Shown here one piece after another: positions 8,026 to 15,235 of a DNA stretch of 22,935 bases (position 1 is the stretch's first letter; every line of letters begins with the position of its first letter). The position numbers were made by a program, and so were the translations under genes. The DNA is from JAABRB01 sp041617635 (GTDB lineage Bacteria > Pseudomonadota > Gammaproteobacteria > Burkholderiales > SG8-39), in contig JBFJOO010000074.1 of the NCBI GenBank assembly GCA_041617635.1, positions 1-22,935 on the forward strand, written 5' to 3'. The notes beneath the pieces are model-generated. The model was given only the letters and a program-made list of their open reading frames with translations. It was not told the origin of the DNA and did not search any database.

Positions 8026-8454
8026 CTAGCTGTGGATGTAAGACTCGAGCTGCTTGATCATGAACTCCTGCTCGGAAATCGTTTCCTTGACCAGGTCGCC
8101 GATCGACAGCACGCCGAGCAGCTTCTCGTTCTCGATCACCGGCAGATGGCGAATGTGCTTGTCGGTCATCAGCGCCATGCATTGCTCGACGGTATTGTCG
8201 GGTTGCACGCACACCGCACGCTCGGTCATGATCTGCTTGACCGGCGTGTCGTGCGATGACTTGCCGAGAAGAATCACCTTGCGCGCGTAATCGCGCTCGG
8301 AGACAATGCCGACGAGCTTCTCGTCCTTGACCACCAGCAGCGCGCCAATGTTCTTCTCCGCCATGAGCTTGAGCGCGTCCAGGACACTCGCGTCGGGGCC
8401 GATCGTGCACAATCCGCCCGGTTTGCTCTGCAAGAGCTGTCTGACCGATTTCAT
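8026..8454 (-). CDS. Stand-alone protein of two CBS domains
   Basis: The protein has 142 residues and consists almost only of a CBS pair. The first covers about residues 8-62 (GPDASVLDALKLMAEKNIGA, then LLVVKDEKLVGIVSERDYAR). The second covers about 74-131 (ERAVCVQPDNTVEQCMALMT, then DKHIRHLPVIENEKLLGVLS, then IGDLVKE). Such modules usually bind adenine nucleotides and act as energy or redox sensors for partner proteins; no partner domain is fused here. An AGGAGA site lies seven bases before the ATG, which fixes the start. It is the first gene of the minus-strand set that continues with the reductase-like gene 56 bp downstream, and it is divergent from the ankyrin-repeat gene. Confidence 0.94.
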   Translation of the reverse strand: MKSVRQLLQSKPGGLCTIGPDASVLDALKLMAEKNIGALLVVKDEKLVGIVSERDYARKVILLGKSSHDTPVKQIMTERAVCVQPDNTVEQCMALMTDKHIRHLPVIENEKLLGVLSIGDLVKETISEQEFMIKQLESYIHS

Positions 8455-8654
8455 CGCACTCTCCTGTCAAACCCGCCGCAAAGTCTAACTCTGAACGCCG
8501 AACACGTGGGATTCGGGAGTGCACTGTGGGGCGGGCTCGCGTTTGCCCGGGGCGCGCCGAAAGGTGAAGGATTTCACTTGGCGTTAGACTCGGGGCTGGC
8601 CTCGCCGCGCGCGAATGCCGACAGTTTGCACAAGAAGAATGACGCGTCGCTCGC
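8455..8654. promoter_or_regulatory. 200-bp divergent intergenic region with an inverted repeat
   Basis: The region must hold promoters for the CBS gene (minus) and the ankyrin-repeat gene (plus). AGTCTAAC at 8482-8489 is matched by its reverse complement GTTAGACT at 8583-8590. A short hairpin, GTGAA-GGAT-TTCAC, lies near 8565-8578. No clear -10/-35 pair was identified. The inverted repeat may be chance. Confidence 0.3.
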
Positions 8655-10457
8655 ATGAATCCCAATCCTGCTCCCGGCTTGCTCACCCCGGCTCGCTGTG
8701 AAAGGCGCATTGCGAGCCCCGCCGCGGGATGCGCGACGCGTCAGCGCGTGGGCTGCGCCAGATTGCGTCGCGCGGCGGCGATCGCGCTTGCCGTGCTCGC
8801 GCTGCAGCCGCCACCGAGCGGCGCGCACGAAACCGACCAGTACACACTGCCGCTCGGCCGGGAGTTCGCCGAACTGCGCGGGCATTTCTCGCGCGTCGCG
8901 TATCGTGCCATCGTCGACGCGGTGAGCGGCACCAATTCGGCGATCAAGGACTCGCTGTCGACCCAGCCGACGGCTGAAATCGAGCGCTTGCAGTCCGCGG
9001 ATTTCATCGCCGGGGAGGTCTGGGGAAACCTCTTCGCCGCACTGCCCACCAACGAGGGCTTCGATGCCGGGCTGGCGGGGGATGCGATGCGCGCCCGCTT
9101 CCCCGGTCTGGTCGTCGTGTACAAGCCCGAGCAGTTCATCTACGACGATCCCTTGCTGGTGCTCGACATCACCAAGGTGGTCAGAACTTTCTTCCGCAGC
9201 GGCACGGTCAACATGAACGGAACGCTGTTCGGCACCGACAAGTTCCTTCACTTCGTCCACATGGGCAGGATCTACCATTCAAAGTTCCTTGGCGCGAGAG
9301 GAGACGGGCTGACCGAGGAGGCTGCGGTCGCGCGCGCGATCAGCGCCACGGGGTCCAACCCGTTCCTGTCCGAGAAAGGCCTTCTCGGAGGGGTGACCAC
9401 CGGAATCCGCTCCAATGCGGATCTCGCCGCGGACTATGCCGGGCTCAAGTTCTACCGCAACCTCACGGAGTCGGTGCGCATCGGCGAGACGGTTCTGCCC
9501 CCGATGCTGGAGAAGGAGGGAGTTTACTGGCGGCTCGGCCGGCGAGTGCGACCCGGGTCCGATTTCTTCGCCGTGTTCATCACGCCGCACTTCAACGAGG
9601 CGCTTAATCCGAACAGCTATGCCGCGCTGATGGGCACGCGGGTGCGCAAAATGCTGCGGGCGCGATGCTTCGATCTGCTGGACTGGTACCGGGACGAGCG
9701 CGGGCGTCCCCGCAGTCGCGAGCAGTTCGCGGCGATCGAGCAGGAGCTGTCCACCTTCTACGGCGAGCCCTACGGGCACGAGAGCGACGGGGAGAGTCGG
9801 GTGAGCATCGCCACGACGTGTTTCGAGCCGGACGGATCGCGTGCGCCCGGGGCGGCGCCAGCACGCGAAGCGGCAGTGGCGCAGTCCGCGTGGACGCAAT
9901 GGCCGGGCAGCGATCGATTCGGGCGGACGGAGCTCTGGTGGGCGGCGAGGGAAGGGCATGTGGACGCCGTCAAGCGGCTCATCGCCCAGGTCGAGAATCC
10001 GAATGCGCTCGACCTCGACGACGAGGGACCGCTGCACGCCGCAGCCCGCGGGGGGCATGCGACCGTCGTCGAGCTCCTCATCGCGCACGGCGCCGATCCG
10101 CGCGCGAGGAGTCGATACGGCGCGACGCCCCTGCACGTTTCCGTCGCGGCCTCGCACCCGCAGACTGCGGAGGCCCTCCTGCGCAACGGGTCGGATGTGA
10201 ACGCGCGCGACATGTTCGGCATGATGCCCCTGCATCAGGCCATCCTGGCGGGAGATCGCGAGCTGGCGGCACTGCTGCTGGATCATGGGGCGAATCGCGC
10301 CGCGCTTTACCGAAAGAGCACGCCCGCGCAGCTTGCGGCGCTCGCCGGCAACGAAACCCTCGCGAAGTGGCTGACGTCGTATCGCACGAACCCGGCGACG
10401 AAAAGCGGCAGCCCGGCGCCGCCGCGAAAGGCGGCGCGGCCGCAGGTTGCTTCGTGA
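8655..10457 (+). CDS. Exported ankyrin-repeat protein with an unidentified N-terminal domain
   Basis: As drawn the protein has 600 residues, but the export signal (RRAAAIALAVLALQPPPSGA, residues 38-57) lies unusually far in. A downstream GTG (8748) or TTG (8763) would give a normal 21-26 residue signal peptide, so the start is uncertain. No clear ribosome site supports any choice. Residues about 60-390 form a domain I cannot name, with blocks VNMNGTLFGTDKFLHFVHMG, EKGLLGGVTTGIRSNADLAA and FFAVFITPHFNEALNPNSYA. Residues about 421-575 are four to five ankyrin repeats (for example DDEGPLHAAARGGHATVVEL and YGATPLHVSVAASHPQTAEA). The tail is Pro/Lys/Ala-rich. The protein probably works in the periplasm or at the outer membrane as a binding scaffold. 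Its TGA overlaps the lipoprotein start by GTGA, so the two are coupled. Confidence 0.88.
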   Translation: MNPNPAPGLLTPARCERRIASPAAGCATRQRVGCARLRRAAAIALAVLALQPPPSGAHETDQYTLPLGREFAELRGHFSRVAYRAIVDAVSGTNSAIKDSLSTQPTAEIERLQSADFIAGEVWGNLFAALPTNEGFDAGLAGDAMRARFPGLVVVYKPEQFIYDDPLLVLDITKVVRTFFRSGTVNMNGTLFGTDKFLHFVHMGRIYHSKFLGARGDGLTEEAAVARAISATGSNPFLSEKGLLGGVTTGIRSNADLAADYAGLKFYRNLTESVRIGETVLPPMLEKEGVYWRLGRRVRPGSDFFAVFITPHFNEALNPNSYAALMGTRVRKMLRARCFDLLDWYRDERGRPRSREQFAAIEQELSTFYGEPYGHESDGESRVSIATTCFEPDGSRAPGAAPAREAAVAQSAWTQWPGSDRFGRTELWWAAREGHVDAVKRLIAQVENPNALDLDDEGPLHAAARGGHATVVELLIAHGADPRARSRYGATPLHVSVAASHPQTAEALLRNGSDVNARDMFGMMPLHQAILAGDRELAALLLDHGANRAALYRKSTPAQLAALAGNETLAKWLTSYRTNPATKSGSPAPPRKAARPQVAS

Positions 10458-11170
10458 ACCGACTGTTGCGAACTTCTTTGGTGCTGCTCGTCATCCTGCT
10501 GTCAGGATGTGCCGCGCGTTCGTCGCAGACCGAGGTCCCGGCGGCTGCCGACTCGCTCGCGGAAAGCCATGTCATTCGGCTCGTTTCCGCCTGGCAGGAG
10601 CAGTTGTGCATGTACATCGTCGAGGCGGGAAGCGGCGACGAGGACGTGCTGTCGGAGCTGAGGGGACTGCGCTCGTCGAGCACCATGCGGCCGGCGCGAA
10701 TCACGTTCGGCGTCCGGGACGTGGAGGCAGACCTCCCCGAGCGGCACGGCTGGGACGTCCAGGGCGTGCTGGTGGGCACGCAAAAGAGCGGCGGCGTCAA
10801 CCGGTATGTCTTCGTGGTCGGTATCGTCGGATACACGGGGTACCTGCCGATGAAGGTTCAGGACATTCGCCTGGTCGGCATGTCGCGCCAGGCGGAAACG
10901 CTCGTCTGGGAGACGAGCGCGGCGGATCTCGCGGCGATGAGCCGGTATCGCGAGACGTTTGATGGCCGCGGTGCGAGCCGCTTTCCGGCCGACGACGACA
11001 ATTTCCGGATGACTGCTTCCCGGGACGGCGTGTCCGTACGGGAAATCCGATCCGGGGCCGACTGGTCGCTCGCCACGCGCGCCGGCAAACCCGACCCGCG
11101 CGGCGCGCCGTCGAGCGCCGCCCTGAAGCTGACGCGCGGAGCTTCCGGGCACTTGTGTCGCAGCTCCTGA
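10454..11170 (+). CDS. Predicted lipoprotein of unknown function, coupled to the ankyrin-repeat protein
   Basis: The frame opens at GTG 10454 inside the stop of the preceding gene (GTGA), giving 238 residues. The N-terminus MNRLLRTSLVLLVILLSGCA is a classic lipoprotein signal with lipobox LLSGC, making Cys19 the lipidated residue. Ala and Ala at +2 and +3 argue for sorting to the outer membrane. The mature part is mixed alpha/beta, with LVSAWQEQLCMYIVEAGSGD near its start and several predicted beta strands (NRYVFVVGIVGYTGYLPMKV). I recognise no family. Translational coupling suggests that it partners the ankyrin-repeat protein, perhaps as its membrane anchor (inference). A longer open frame extends upstream, but it lies inside the ankyrin gene and is a shadow. 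Confidence 0.8.
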   Translation: MNRLLRTSLVLLVILLSGCAARSSQTEVPAAADSLAESHVIRLVSAWQEQLCMYIVEAGSGDEDVLSELRGLRSSSTMRPARITFGVRDVEADLPERHGWDVQGVLVGTQKSGGVNRYVFVVGIVGYTGYLPMKVQDIRLVGMSRQAETLVWETSAADLAAMSRYRETFDGRGASRFPADDDNFRMTASRDGVSVREIRSGADWSLATRAGKPDPRGAPSSAALKLTRGASGHLCRSS

Positions 11171-11335
11171 GGGGAGCGGGAGAAAGACGAGAGCGTCACG
11201 CAACGCGATCGTCCGGCCGGTGTTGTGGCGAGCAACTTCGCATCCGATCGGTCTGCGGTGACCTCGGGTACCATGCGTGGTGAAAGAACAGCGGATGACG
11301 TTCTTGGACCGCTTCGCGCACCGCCCGGAAAAACT

Positions 11336-12307
11336 ATGATTCGCACGATGCTGTACCGCCCCGTCACGCGGGAGATGGTGACGGGGAGCGAGGATCTGCT
11401 GGCGGCCTGGCAGCAGGAGCCCGACTCGGTCTTGTGGGCGGACCTCGCCGACAACGTCCCGGAGATCGAGCAACGCATGCTCGTGCAGAGCTTCGGTCTG
11501 CACCCGCTTGCGATCCAGGACGCGCAACGCGACCGGCATCCGCCCAAGGTCGAGGTCTTCGCTGACCACGTATTCATACTGCTGAAGGGGCTGGGCGCGG
11601 CGCAGGCCGAGTTCGTGTTCGAAACCATTCAGATCGCGATCTTCGTAGGCGACCGGTTCCTGGTGACGCGTCATTCCGGACCCTCGCCCAGCATCGATCG
11701 ACTGTGGCAGGAGCTGCAATCGGACGGCGCGTTGTTCGCCGGCGGCCCGGACGCGCTGGCCATGCGGCTCTCCCGGATCTCCATCGACCGTTACCTGAAA
11801 AGGCTCTTGACGCTGGAGCCGCGGCTGGAGGATCTCGAGCATGAAATCGTCGCGAATCCCCGCGACGAGATCCTGGCCGAGCTGATCGGATACAAGACCA
11901 ATCTCAGGAAATTCCGCCGCGTGCTCCTCTACCACGTGCAGATCTTCCTCGAGTTGCTGAACAACCGGCCCCCGCAAATCAGCGCCGAGCGGATTCACGA
12001 GGTCAAGGACGTCTACGAGCATCAGGAGCGGGCGAACAGTCTCGCGACCCTCTACTACGAAGTGGCCTCGGACCTGATCGAGGGCTACATTTCGGTCGCG
12101 TCTCATCGGCTCAACAACATCATCAAGGTGCTCACGATCGTCACGGCGATCTTCGTGCCGTTGAGTTTCCTGGCCGGCGTGTATGGAATGAACTTCGAGA
12201 ACATGCCGGAGCTCCAGTCGCGCGCCGGCTATTTCGTGCTGCTGGGTGTGATGACTGCCATCGCCACCACCCTGCTGCTCTTGTTCCGGAGGAAGCGCTG
12301 GCTGTGA
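11336..12307 (+). CDS. corA: CorA-family magnesium/cobalt transporter
   Basis: The preferred ATG at 11336 gives 323 residues, close to the family's usual 310-330. In-frame GTG 11225 and ATG 11273 would add up to 37 residues unlike CorA, and no start has a strong ribosome site. The N-terminal two thirds form the cytoplasmic alpha/beta funnel with the stalk helix (YHVQIFLELLNNRPPQISAE and the following helical region). Two membrane helices close the protein, the first ending in YGMNFENMPEL. GMN (284-286) is the invariant selectivity motif, and the C-terminus is the basic FRRKRWL. CorA forms an inner-membrane pentamer taking up Mg2+ and sometimes Co2+ or Ni2+. The mscS-type gene follows 37 bp downstream, so the two may be co-transcribed. 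Confidence 0.95.
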   Translation: MIRTMLYRPVTREMVTGSEDLLAAWQQEPDSVLWADLADNVPEIEQRMLVQSFGLHPLAIQDAQRDRHPPKVEVFADHVFILLKGLGAAQAEFVFETIQIAIFVGDRFLVTRHSGPSPSIDRLWQELQSDGALFAGGPDALAMRLSRISIDRYLKRLLTLEPRLEDLEHEIVANPRDEILAELIGYKTNLRKFRRVLLYHVQIFLELLNNRPPQISAERIHEVKDVYEHQERANSLATLYYEVASDLIEGYISVASHRLNNIIKVLTIVTAIFVPLSFLAGVYGMNFENMPELQSRAGYFVLLGVMTAIATTLLLLFRRKRWL

Positions 12308-12344
12308 ATTCTGTGATGCGGGCCCGACCCGCGGAGAAGGACAG

Positions 12345-13358
12345 ATGAGACCTTCGGGTTACCTTGCGGATCTCATTGAGGTCGCGCGGCACTGGCTGAC
12401 CGGGGCCGGGGGCGCGCCGGTGTCGTTGCAGTCCTCGTCGGACGGAGTGATGGAGTACTGGAACTCGCTCGCGGCGTGGCTGGCGAAGCCGCTGTTCGAG
12501 ATCGGGGACGTTGCAATCACCTCGATGGGCCTGATTCGGCTCGTCGTGATCATCATCGTTGCCTGGTGGTTGTCGCGGCTCGCGCAGCTCGCGATGAGCC
12601 GGGTGGCGGCCTACCGGCCGAACTTCAACCGCGCATCGCTCTACACGCTGAACCGGGTAGTGCACTACGTGGTGCTCACGCTCGGTTTCGCGATCGGCCT
12701 CTCGTCGATCGGCATCGACCTGAGCAAGTTTGCGCTGTTCGCGAGCGCGCTCGGCGTCGGCGTCGGTTTCGGCCTGCAGAACCTGATCAGCAATTTCGTG
12801 GCCGGTCTCATGCTGCTCTTCGAGAAGTCGCTGAAGGTGGGCGACTTCATCGAGCTCGAGTCGGGCATCAGCGGCGAAGTGCGCGAGATCAACATTCGCA
12901 GCACGCTCATCACCACCAACGACAACATCGACATCGTGGTGCCGAATTCGGTGTTCGTGAACGGGCACGTGATGAACTGGACGATGCGCGACGTGGTCCG
13001 GCGCATCCACGTTCCGTTTGGCGTGGCCTACGGCTCGGACAAGGAGCTGGTGCGCAAGGCCGCCCTGGAAGCGGCCGGCGCCGTCAAGCACACGCTCGCG
13101 GGAGACGAGACCCGCAAGACGCAGGTCTGGCTGACCGCCTTCGGCGACAGCAGCCTGAACTTCGAGCTTATCGTCTGGCTGACCTCGGAGGCGGTGAAGC
13201 GCCCCGGCGCGGTCCAGGCCGATTACCTGTGGGCGATCGAGACGGCGCTCGGCAAGTACGGCGTCGAGATCCCGTTCCCGCAGCGCGACCTCCACATACG
13301 CAGCTGGTCGACCGGTGCGCGCCCGCCACCCCCCGCCGCACTGGACGAGCCGGCCTAG
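12345..13358 (+). CDS. MscS-family small-conductance mechanosensitive channel
   Basis: The protein has 337 residues. Hydrophobic segments lie at about 60-82 and 104-124. The pore helix follows (ALGVGVGFGLQNLISNFVAG, residues 135-154), running into the family signature MLLFEKSLKVGDFIEL. After it come the beta domain (STLITTNDNIDIVVPNSVFV) and the alpha/beta cytoplasmic cage (VRRIHVPFGVAYGSD to about 310). The glycine/alanine-rich pore helix and the VPN motif are diagnostic. MscS-type heptamers release osmolytes during hypo-osmotic shock. The start at 12345 is supported by GGAGAAGG seven bases before the ATG. The gene sits 37 bp after corA. The C-terminal tail is Pro-rich and extends beyond the conserved cage. 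Confidence 0.96.
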   Translation: MRPSGYLADLIEVARHWLTGAGGAPVSLQSSSDGVMEYWNSLAAWLAKPLFEIGDVAITSMGLIRLVVIIIVAWWLSRLAQLAMSRVAAYRPNFNRASLYTLNRVVHYVVLTLGFAIGLSSIGIDLSKFALFASALGVGVGFGLQNLISNFVAGLMLLFEKSLKVGDFIELESGISGEVREINIRSTLITTNDNIDIVVPNSVFVNGHVMNWTMRDVVRRIHVPFGVAYGSDKELVRKAALEAAGAVKHTLAGDETRKTQVWLTAFGDSSLNFELIVWLTSEAVKRPGAVQADYLWAIETALGKYGVEIPFPQRDLHIRSWSTGARPPPPAALDEPA

Positions 13359-13402
13359 TGCCGGGATTCTTGGAATATCCAGCGAAGTCCTGCATTTATC
13401 GC

Positions 13403-13430
13403 TTGTAAACGGCGCCAACGGGCCGATAAT
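13403..13430 (+). promoter_or_regulatory. Candidate sigma70 promoter of the cold-shock gene
   Basis: TTGTAA (13403-13408) and GATAAT (13425-13430) are separated by 16 bases, giving 4/6 and 5/6 matches to the consensus. Transcription would begin near 13437 and leave a leader of about 125 nt before the ATG at 13563. Long leaders are a known property of cspA-type genes, where they act in temperature-dependent translation. No other good hexamer pair was seen between mscS and csp. Confidence 0.5.
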
Positions 13431-13562
13431 GTGGCCCATCGAATGTGCTGTGGGTCCGTCCACGATCCCCGCTTGCGGGTGCCTTTTCCTGGTCCTCTCC
13501 CATTGGTGATTTGACGCTTCGCACATGTCGTGCGTGGCAACGCCAGAAACGGAGGACATTTC

Positions 13563-13769
13563 ATGTCTACTGGCACCGTAAAGTTTTTTAATGCGACCAA
13601 AGGCTTCGGCTTCATCAAGCCCGACGACGGCTCGAAGGACGTGTTCGTGCACATCTCGGCCGTCGAAGGCGCCGGACTCGGCACGCTGAGCGAGAACCAG
13701 AAGCTCTCGTTCGACGTCGAGCAGGCGTCCAACGGCAAATCAGCCGCGGTCAACCTCAAAGCCCTCTGA
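13563..13769 (+). CDS. CspA-family cold-shock protein
   Basis: This 68-residue protein is a single cold-shock domain. It carries the RNA-binding motifs KFFNATKGFGFI (RNP1 type, residues 7-18) and DVFVHISAV (RNP2 type, about 26-34), and ends GKSAAVNLKAL. These proteins bind single-stranded nucleic acid and melt secondary structure in mRNA. The ATG at 13563 follows GGAGGA at a good distance. A longer in-frame extension (MRGNARNGGHF) carries no family sequence. The gene has its own promoter, a long leader and a downstream terminator hairpin, so it is a single-gene unit. Whether it is cold-induced cannot be told from the coding sequence. Confidence 0.97.
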   Translation: MSTGTVKFFNATKGFGFIKPDDGSKDVFVHISAVEGAGLGTLSENQKLSFDVEQASNGKSAAVNLKAL

Positions 13770-13778
13770 TCCTCGATC

Positions 13779-13809
13779 GCGGGGACAGCGAACCGGCTGT
13801 CCCCGCTTT
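13779..13809 (+). terminator. Rho-independent terminator after the cold-shock gene
   Basis: GCGGGGACAGC (13779-13789) pairs perfectly with GCTGTCCCCGC (13796-13806) around a six-base loop and is followed by TTT. The stem is 11 bp and very GC-rich. The T run is short, so efficiency is uncertain. It begins nine bases after the csp stop codon. Confidence 0.8.
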
Positions 13810-13817
13810 CGCGCCCA

Positions 13818-14087
13818 ATGGATATCGCGGTCGATCTCGACCATCGGAGAGATGCGATGGCCGTCGTTCCGGCAGCGCGAGGCGGGCGGAAGCTGCCGCT
13901 CGTACTCGTCCAGCCCGGCCCCGAATTCGGGTGGCGAGTGCTCCTACCAGGCGTCGTGAAACCGCAGGAATTCCTCAATCGCACGCCGGCACTCAACTAC
14001 GCCAAGGCGTGGGCGTCCGCGAATCGGCCGAGCATGATGCGCGTGAGCGGGGTCGGGGACTTCTCGCATGAGTGGTCTTTTCGATGA
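13818..14087 (+). CDS. Small hypothetical protein
   Basis: The 89-residue frame begins just after the csp terminator. An alternative start at 13857 (76 residues) has GGAGAGA four bases upstream. The C-terminal part, ALNYAKAWASANRPSMMRVS, followed by FSHEWSFR, looks like a folded domain: a helix with aromatic and basic residues followed by a strand, as in small DUF2188-like proteins. I cannot assign it firmly. The N-terminal part (RKLPLVLVQPGPEFGWRVLL) also reads like protein rather than random translation. There is no signal peptide or membrane segment. The next small gene starts 31 bp downstream, so the two may be co-transcribed. Confidence 0.5.
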   Translation: MDIAVDLDHRRDAMAVVPAARGGRKLPLVLVQPGPEFGWRVLLPGVVKPQEFLNRTPALNYAKAWASANRPSMMRVSGVGDFSHEWSFR

Positions 14088-14118
14088 TCCCCTGCACGGC
14101 GTGGTAGGCTGACGCCTC

Positions 14119-14457
14119 ATGCTCAAGGATTTCACCCTGTCCCTCGGTGACGCGCCGGATATCGAGTTCCGGGGCGAGCTGCTCGCGCGCGTGACGAGCA
14201 GCCCGGAGCCGAGGGCTGACAACTTCAGCCGTCATCTGGGGCGCTGGATCGAGCTAGCGCTTTACCGCACCGCGAGCGGCACTTTCGTGTGCCACGAGGT
14301 TCGCTGCTCGAAGCGATCCGGAGAGCGGGACCGCAATCCGCGTGCCAGTACCGCGGCAACGGAGCGCGCGGTGGTCGCTTTCTTCAAGCACACCGCACTC
14401 GCCAAGCGGCTCTACGCTGCGGCAGGAATCTCGAGCGTGCGGCCGATGTCCAAGTAA
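14119..14457 (+). CDS. Small hypothetical protein
   Basis: This 112-residue protein is probably cytosolic, with no signal peptide or membrane segment. Visible blocks are MLKDFTLSLGDAPDIEFRGE, then the ordered stretch RWIELALYRTASGTFVCHEV, a charged GERDRNP and a C-terminal helix VVAFFKHTALAKRLYAAAGI. The pattern (beta hairpin ending in FVCHEV, acidic/basic turn, helix ending LAKRLY) looks like a conserved small fold, but I do not know its name or function. The ribosome site is weak. It follows the other small gene by 31 bp and precedes the ferritin-like gene by 70 bp. Confidence 0.62.
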   Translation: MLKDFTLSLGDAPDIEFRGELLARVTSSPEPRADNFSRHLGRWIELALYRTASGTFVCHEVRCSKRSGERDRNPRASTAATERAVVAFFKHTALAKRLYAAAGISSVRPMSK

Positions 14458-14527
14458 GTGCAGGGGCTGGGGGATTCCTCCCGGCGGCAGGTGGTGTACG
14501 CTAGAGTCATCCACCGCCCCAGAGCGC

Positions 14528-15007
14528 ATGACGTCACGCAGCTCGACTGACCTTATGCCCAATCCGGAAGCCAAATTTTCGCGCGAGGAGCAGGTCGCCT
14601 TCCTCAACCGCATGCTCGAGACCGAGCGCGCGGGAGCGAACGCGCTGCTCAACCTCCTCGAGGAGCATCCGCGTCGCAGCGAGGCGTGGACGGCGCTGCG
14701 GAGGGTCCACGCCGACGAGGCGCACAACTGCGTGATGATCGGCAAGCAGATCCAGCGGCTCGGCGCCGAATACAGCCACGCCACGGGCGACTTCCTCGGC
14801 AAGCTGCTCGCCGTCGAGGGCCGGCGCGCGCGCGTCGAGTTCCTCGCGAGAGGGTTGCGCTGGGCGATCAAGCGGTTCGACGAGGCGCTGCCGCGCCTGG
14901 ACGGCGAGGCGCGGGAGACGATCGCCAGCATCCGCGCGCTGCACCTGCGCAGCATCGAGAGTTGCGAATCGGTTGCCAGGACGCTGCCGGAGGACACCGG
15001 CCGCTAG
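14528..15007 (+). CDS. Ferritin-like helical-bundle protein (DUF6306-type)
   Basis: The ATG at 14528 gives 159 residues; ATG 14555 (150 residues) is the alternative, and neither has a strong ribosome site. A longer in-frame extension overlaps the previous gene and is a shadow. The protein is all helical. It begins EEQVAFLNRMLETERAGANALLN, with glutamates spaced as in ferritin-like two-helix units, and a second unit follows, LRRVHADEAHNCVMIGKQIQ (DEAH near residue 70). This arrangement of E, E and H resembles a carboxylate-bridged metal site, as in DUF6306/DUF892-like proteins. Metal binding is inferred, not shown. The likely role is stress-related metal or oxygen chemistry. The second half (LRWAIKRFDEALPRLDGEAR) completes the bundle. 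Confidence 0.8.
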   Translation: MTSRSSTDLMPNPEAKFSREEQVAFLNRMLETERAGANALLNLLEEHPRRSEAWTALRRVHADEAHNCVMIGKQIQRLGAEYSHATGDFLGKLLAVEGRRARVEFLARGLRWAIKRFDEALPRLDGEARETIASIRALHLRSIESCESVARTLPEDTGR

Positions 15008-15024
15008 TTCGTCTCGCCAGGGCG

Positions 15025-15203
15025 ATGTATCGCGGAATGAACCGAGCGGCCCTCGACGCCGCGTACAACGCGGCTGCAGTCGTGTCGGCTTGCCGGATCG
15101 GCTGGCGGGCCTCGCAGCGCGCAATCACGTCACGATCCGCGAGAAGCTGGCGAGGCCCGAGGGTAAATTGACGACGCTCGTTCGGGAACTGGTAGCAGAA
15201 TAG
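15025..15203 (+). pseudogene. Possible decayed start of an alpha/beta hydrolase gene
   Basis: The frame from ATG 15025 reads MYRGMNRAALDAAYNAAAVV, which strongly resembles the N-terminus of arylformamidase-like alpha/beta hydrolases (typically ...MDRAALDAAYNN...). It stops at 15171 after 48 residues, without any GxSxG nucleophile motif. From about 15085 another frame carries protein-like sequence to its stop at 15203 (GLPDRLAGLAARNHVTIREK, then LARPEGKLTTLVRELVAE), so a frameshift and a large 3' loss are likely. The pirin gene starts 32 bp later. The hydrolase reading is from memory of the family, and a short unrelated gene is the alternative. Confidence 0.4.
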
Positions 15204-15235
15204 CCGCCCGCGCGTCTCGACTCGACACGGAATAC

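Noticed and set aside
9665..10453. Upstream extension of the lipoprotein frame
   Set aside because: It lies inside the ankyrin gene. The lipobox signal begins at GTG 10454, so the extension is not coding.
10502..12106. 534-codon minus-strand open frame
   Set aside because: It is antisense to the lipoprotein and CorA genes and has no recognisable domain.
12141..13652. 503-codon minus-strand open frame
   Set aside because: It is antisense to the corA 3' end, mscS and csp. The composition is typical of a shadow.
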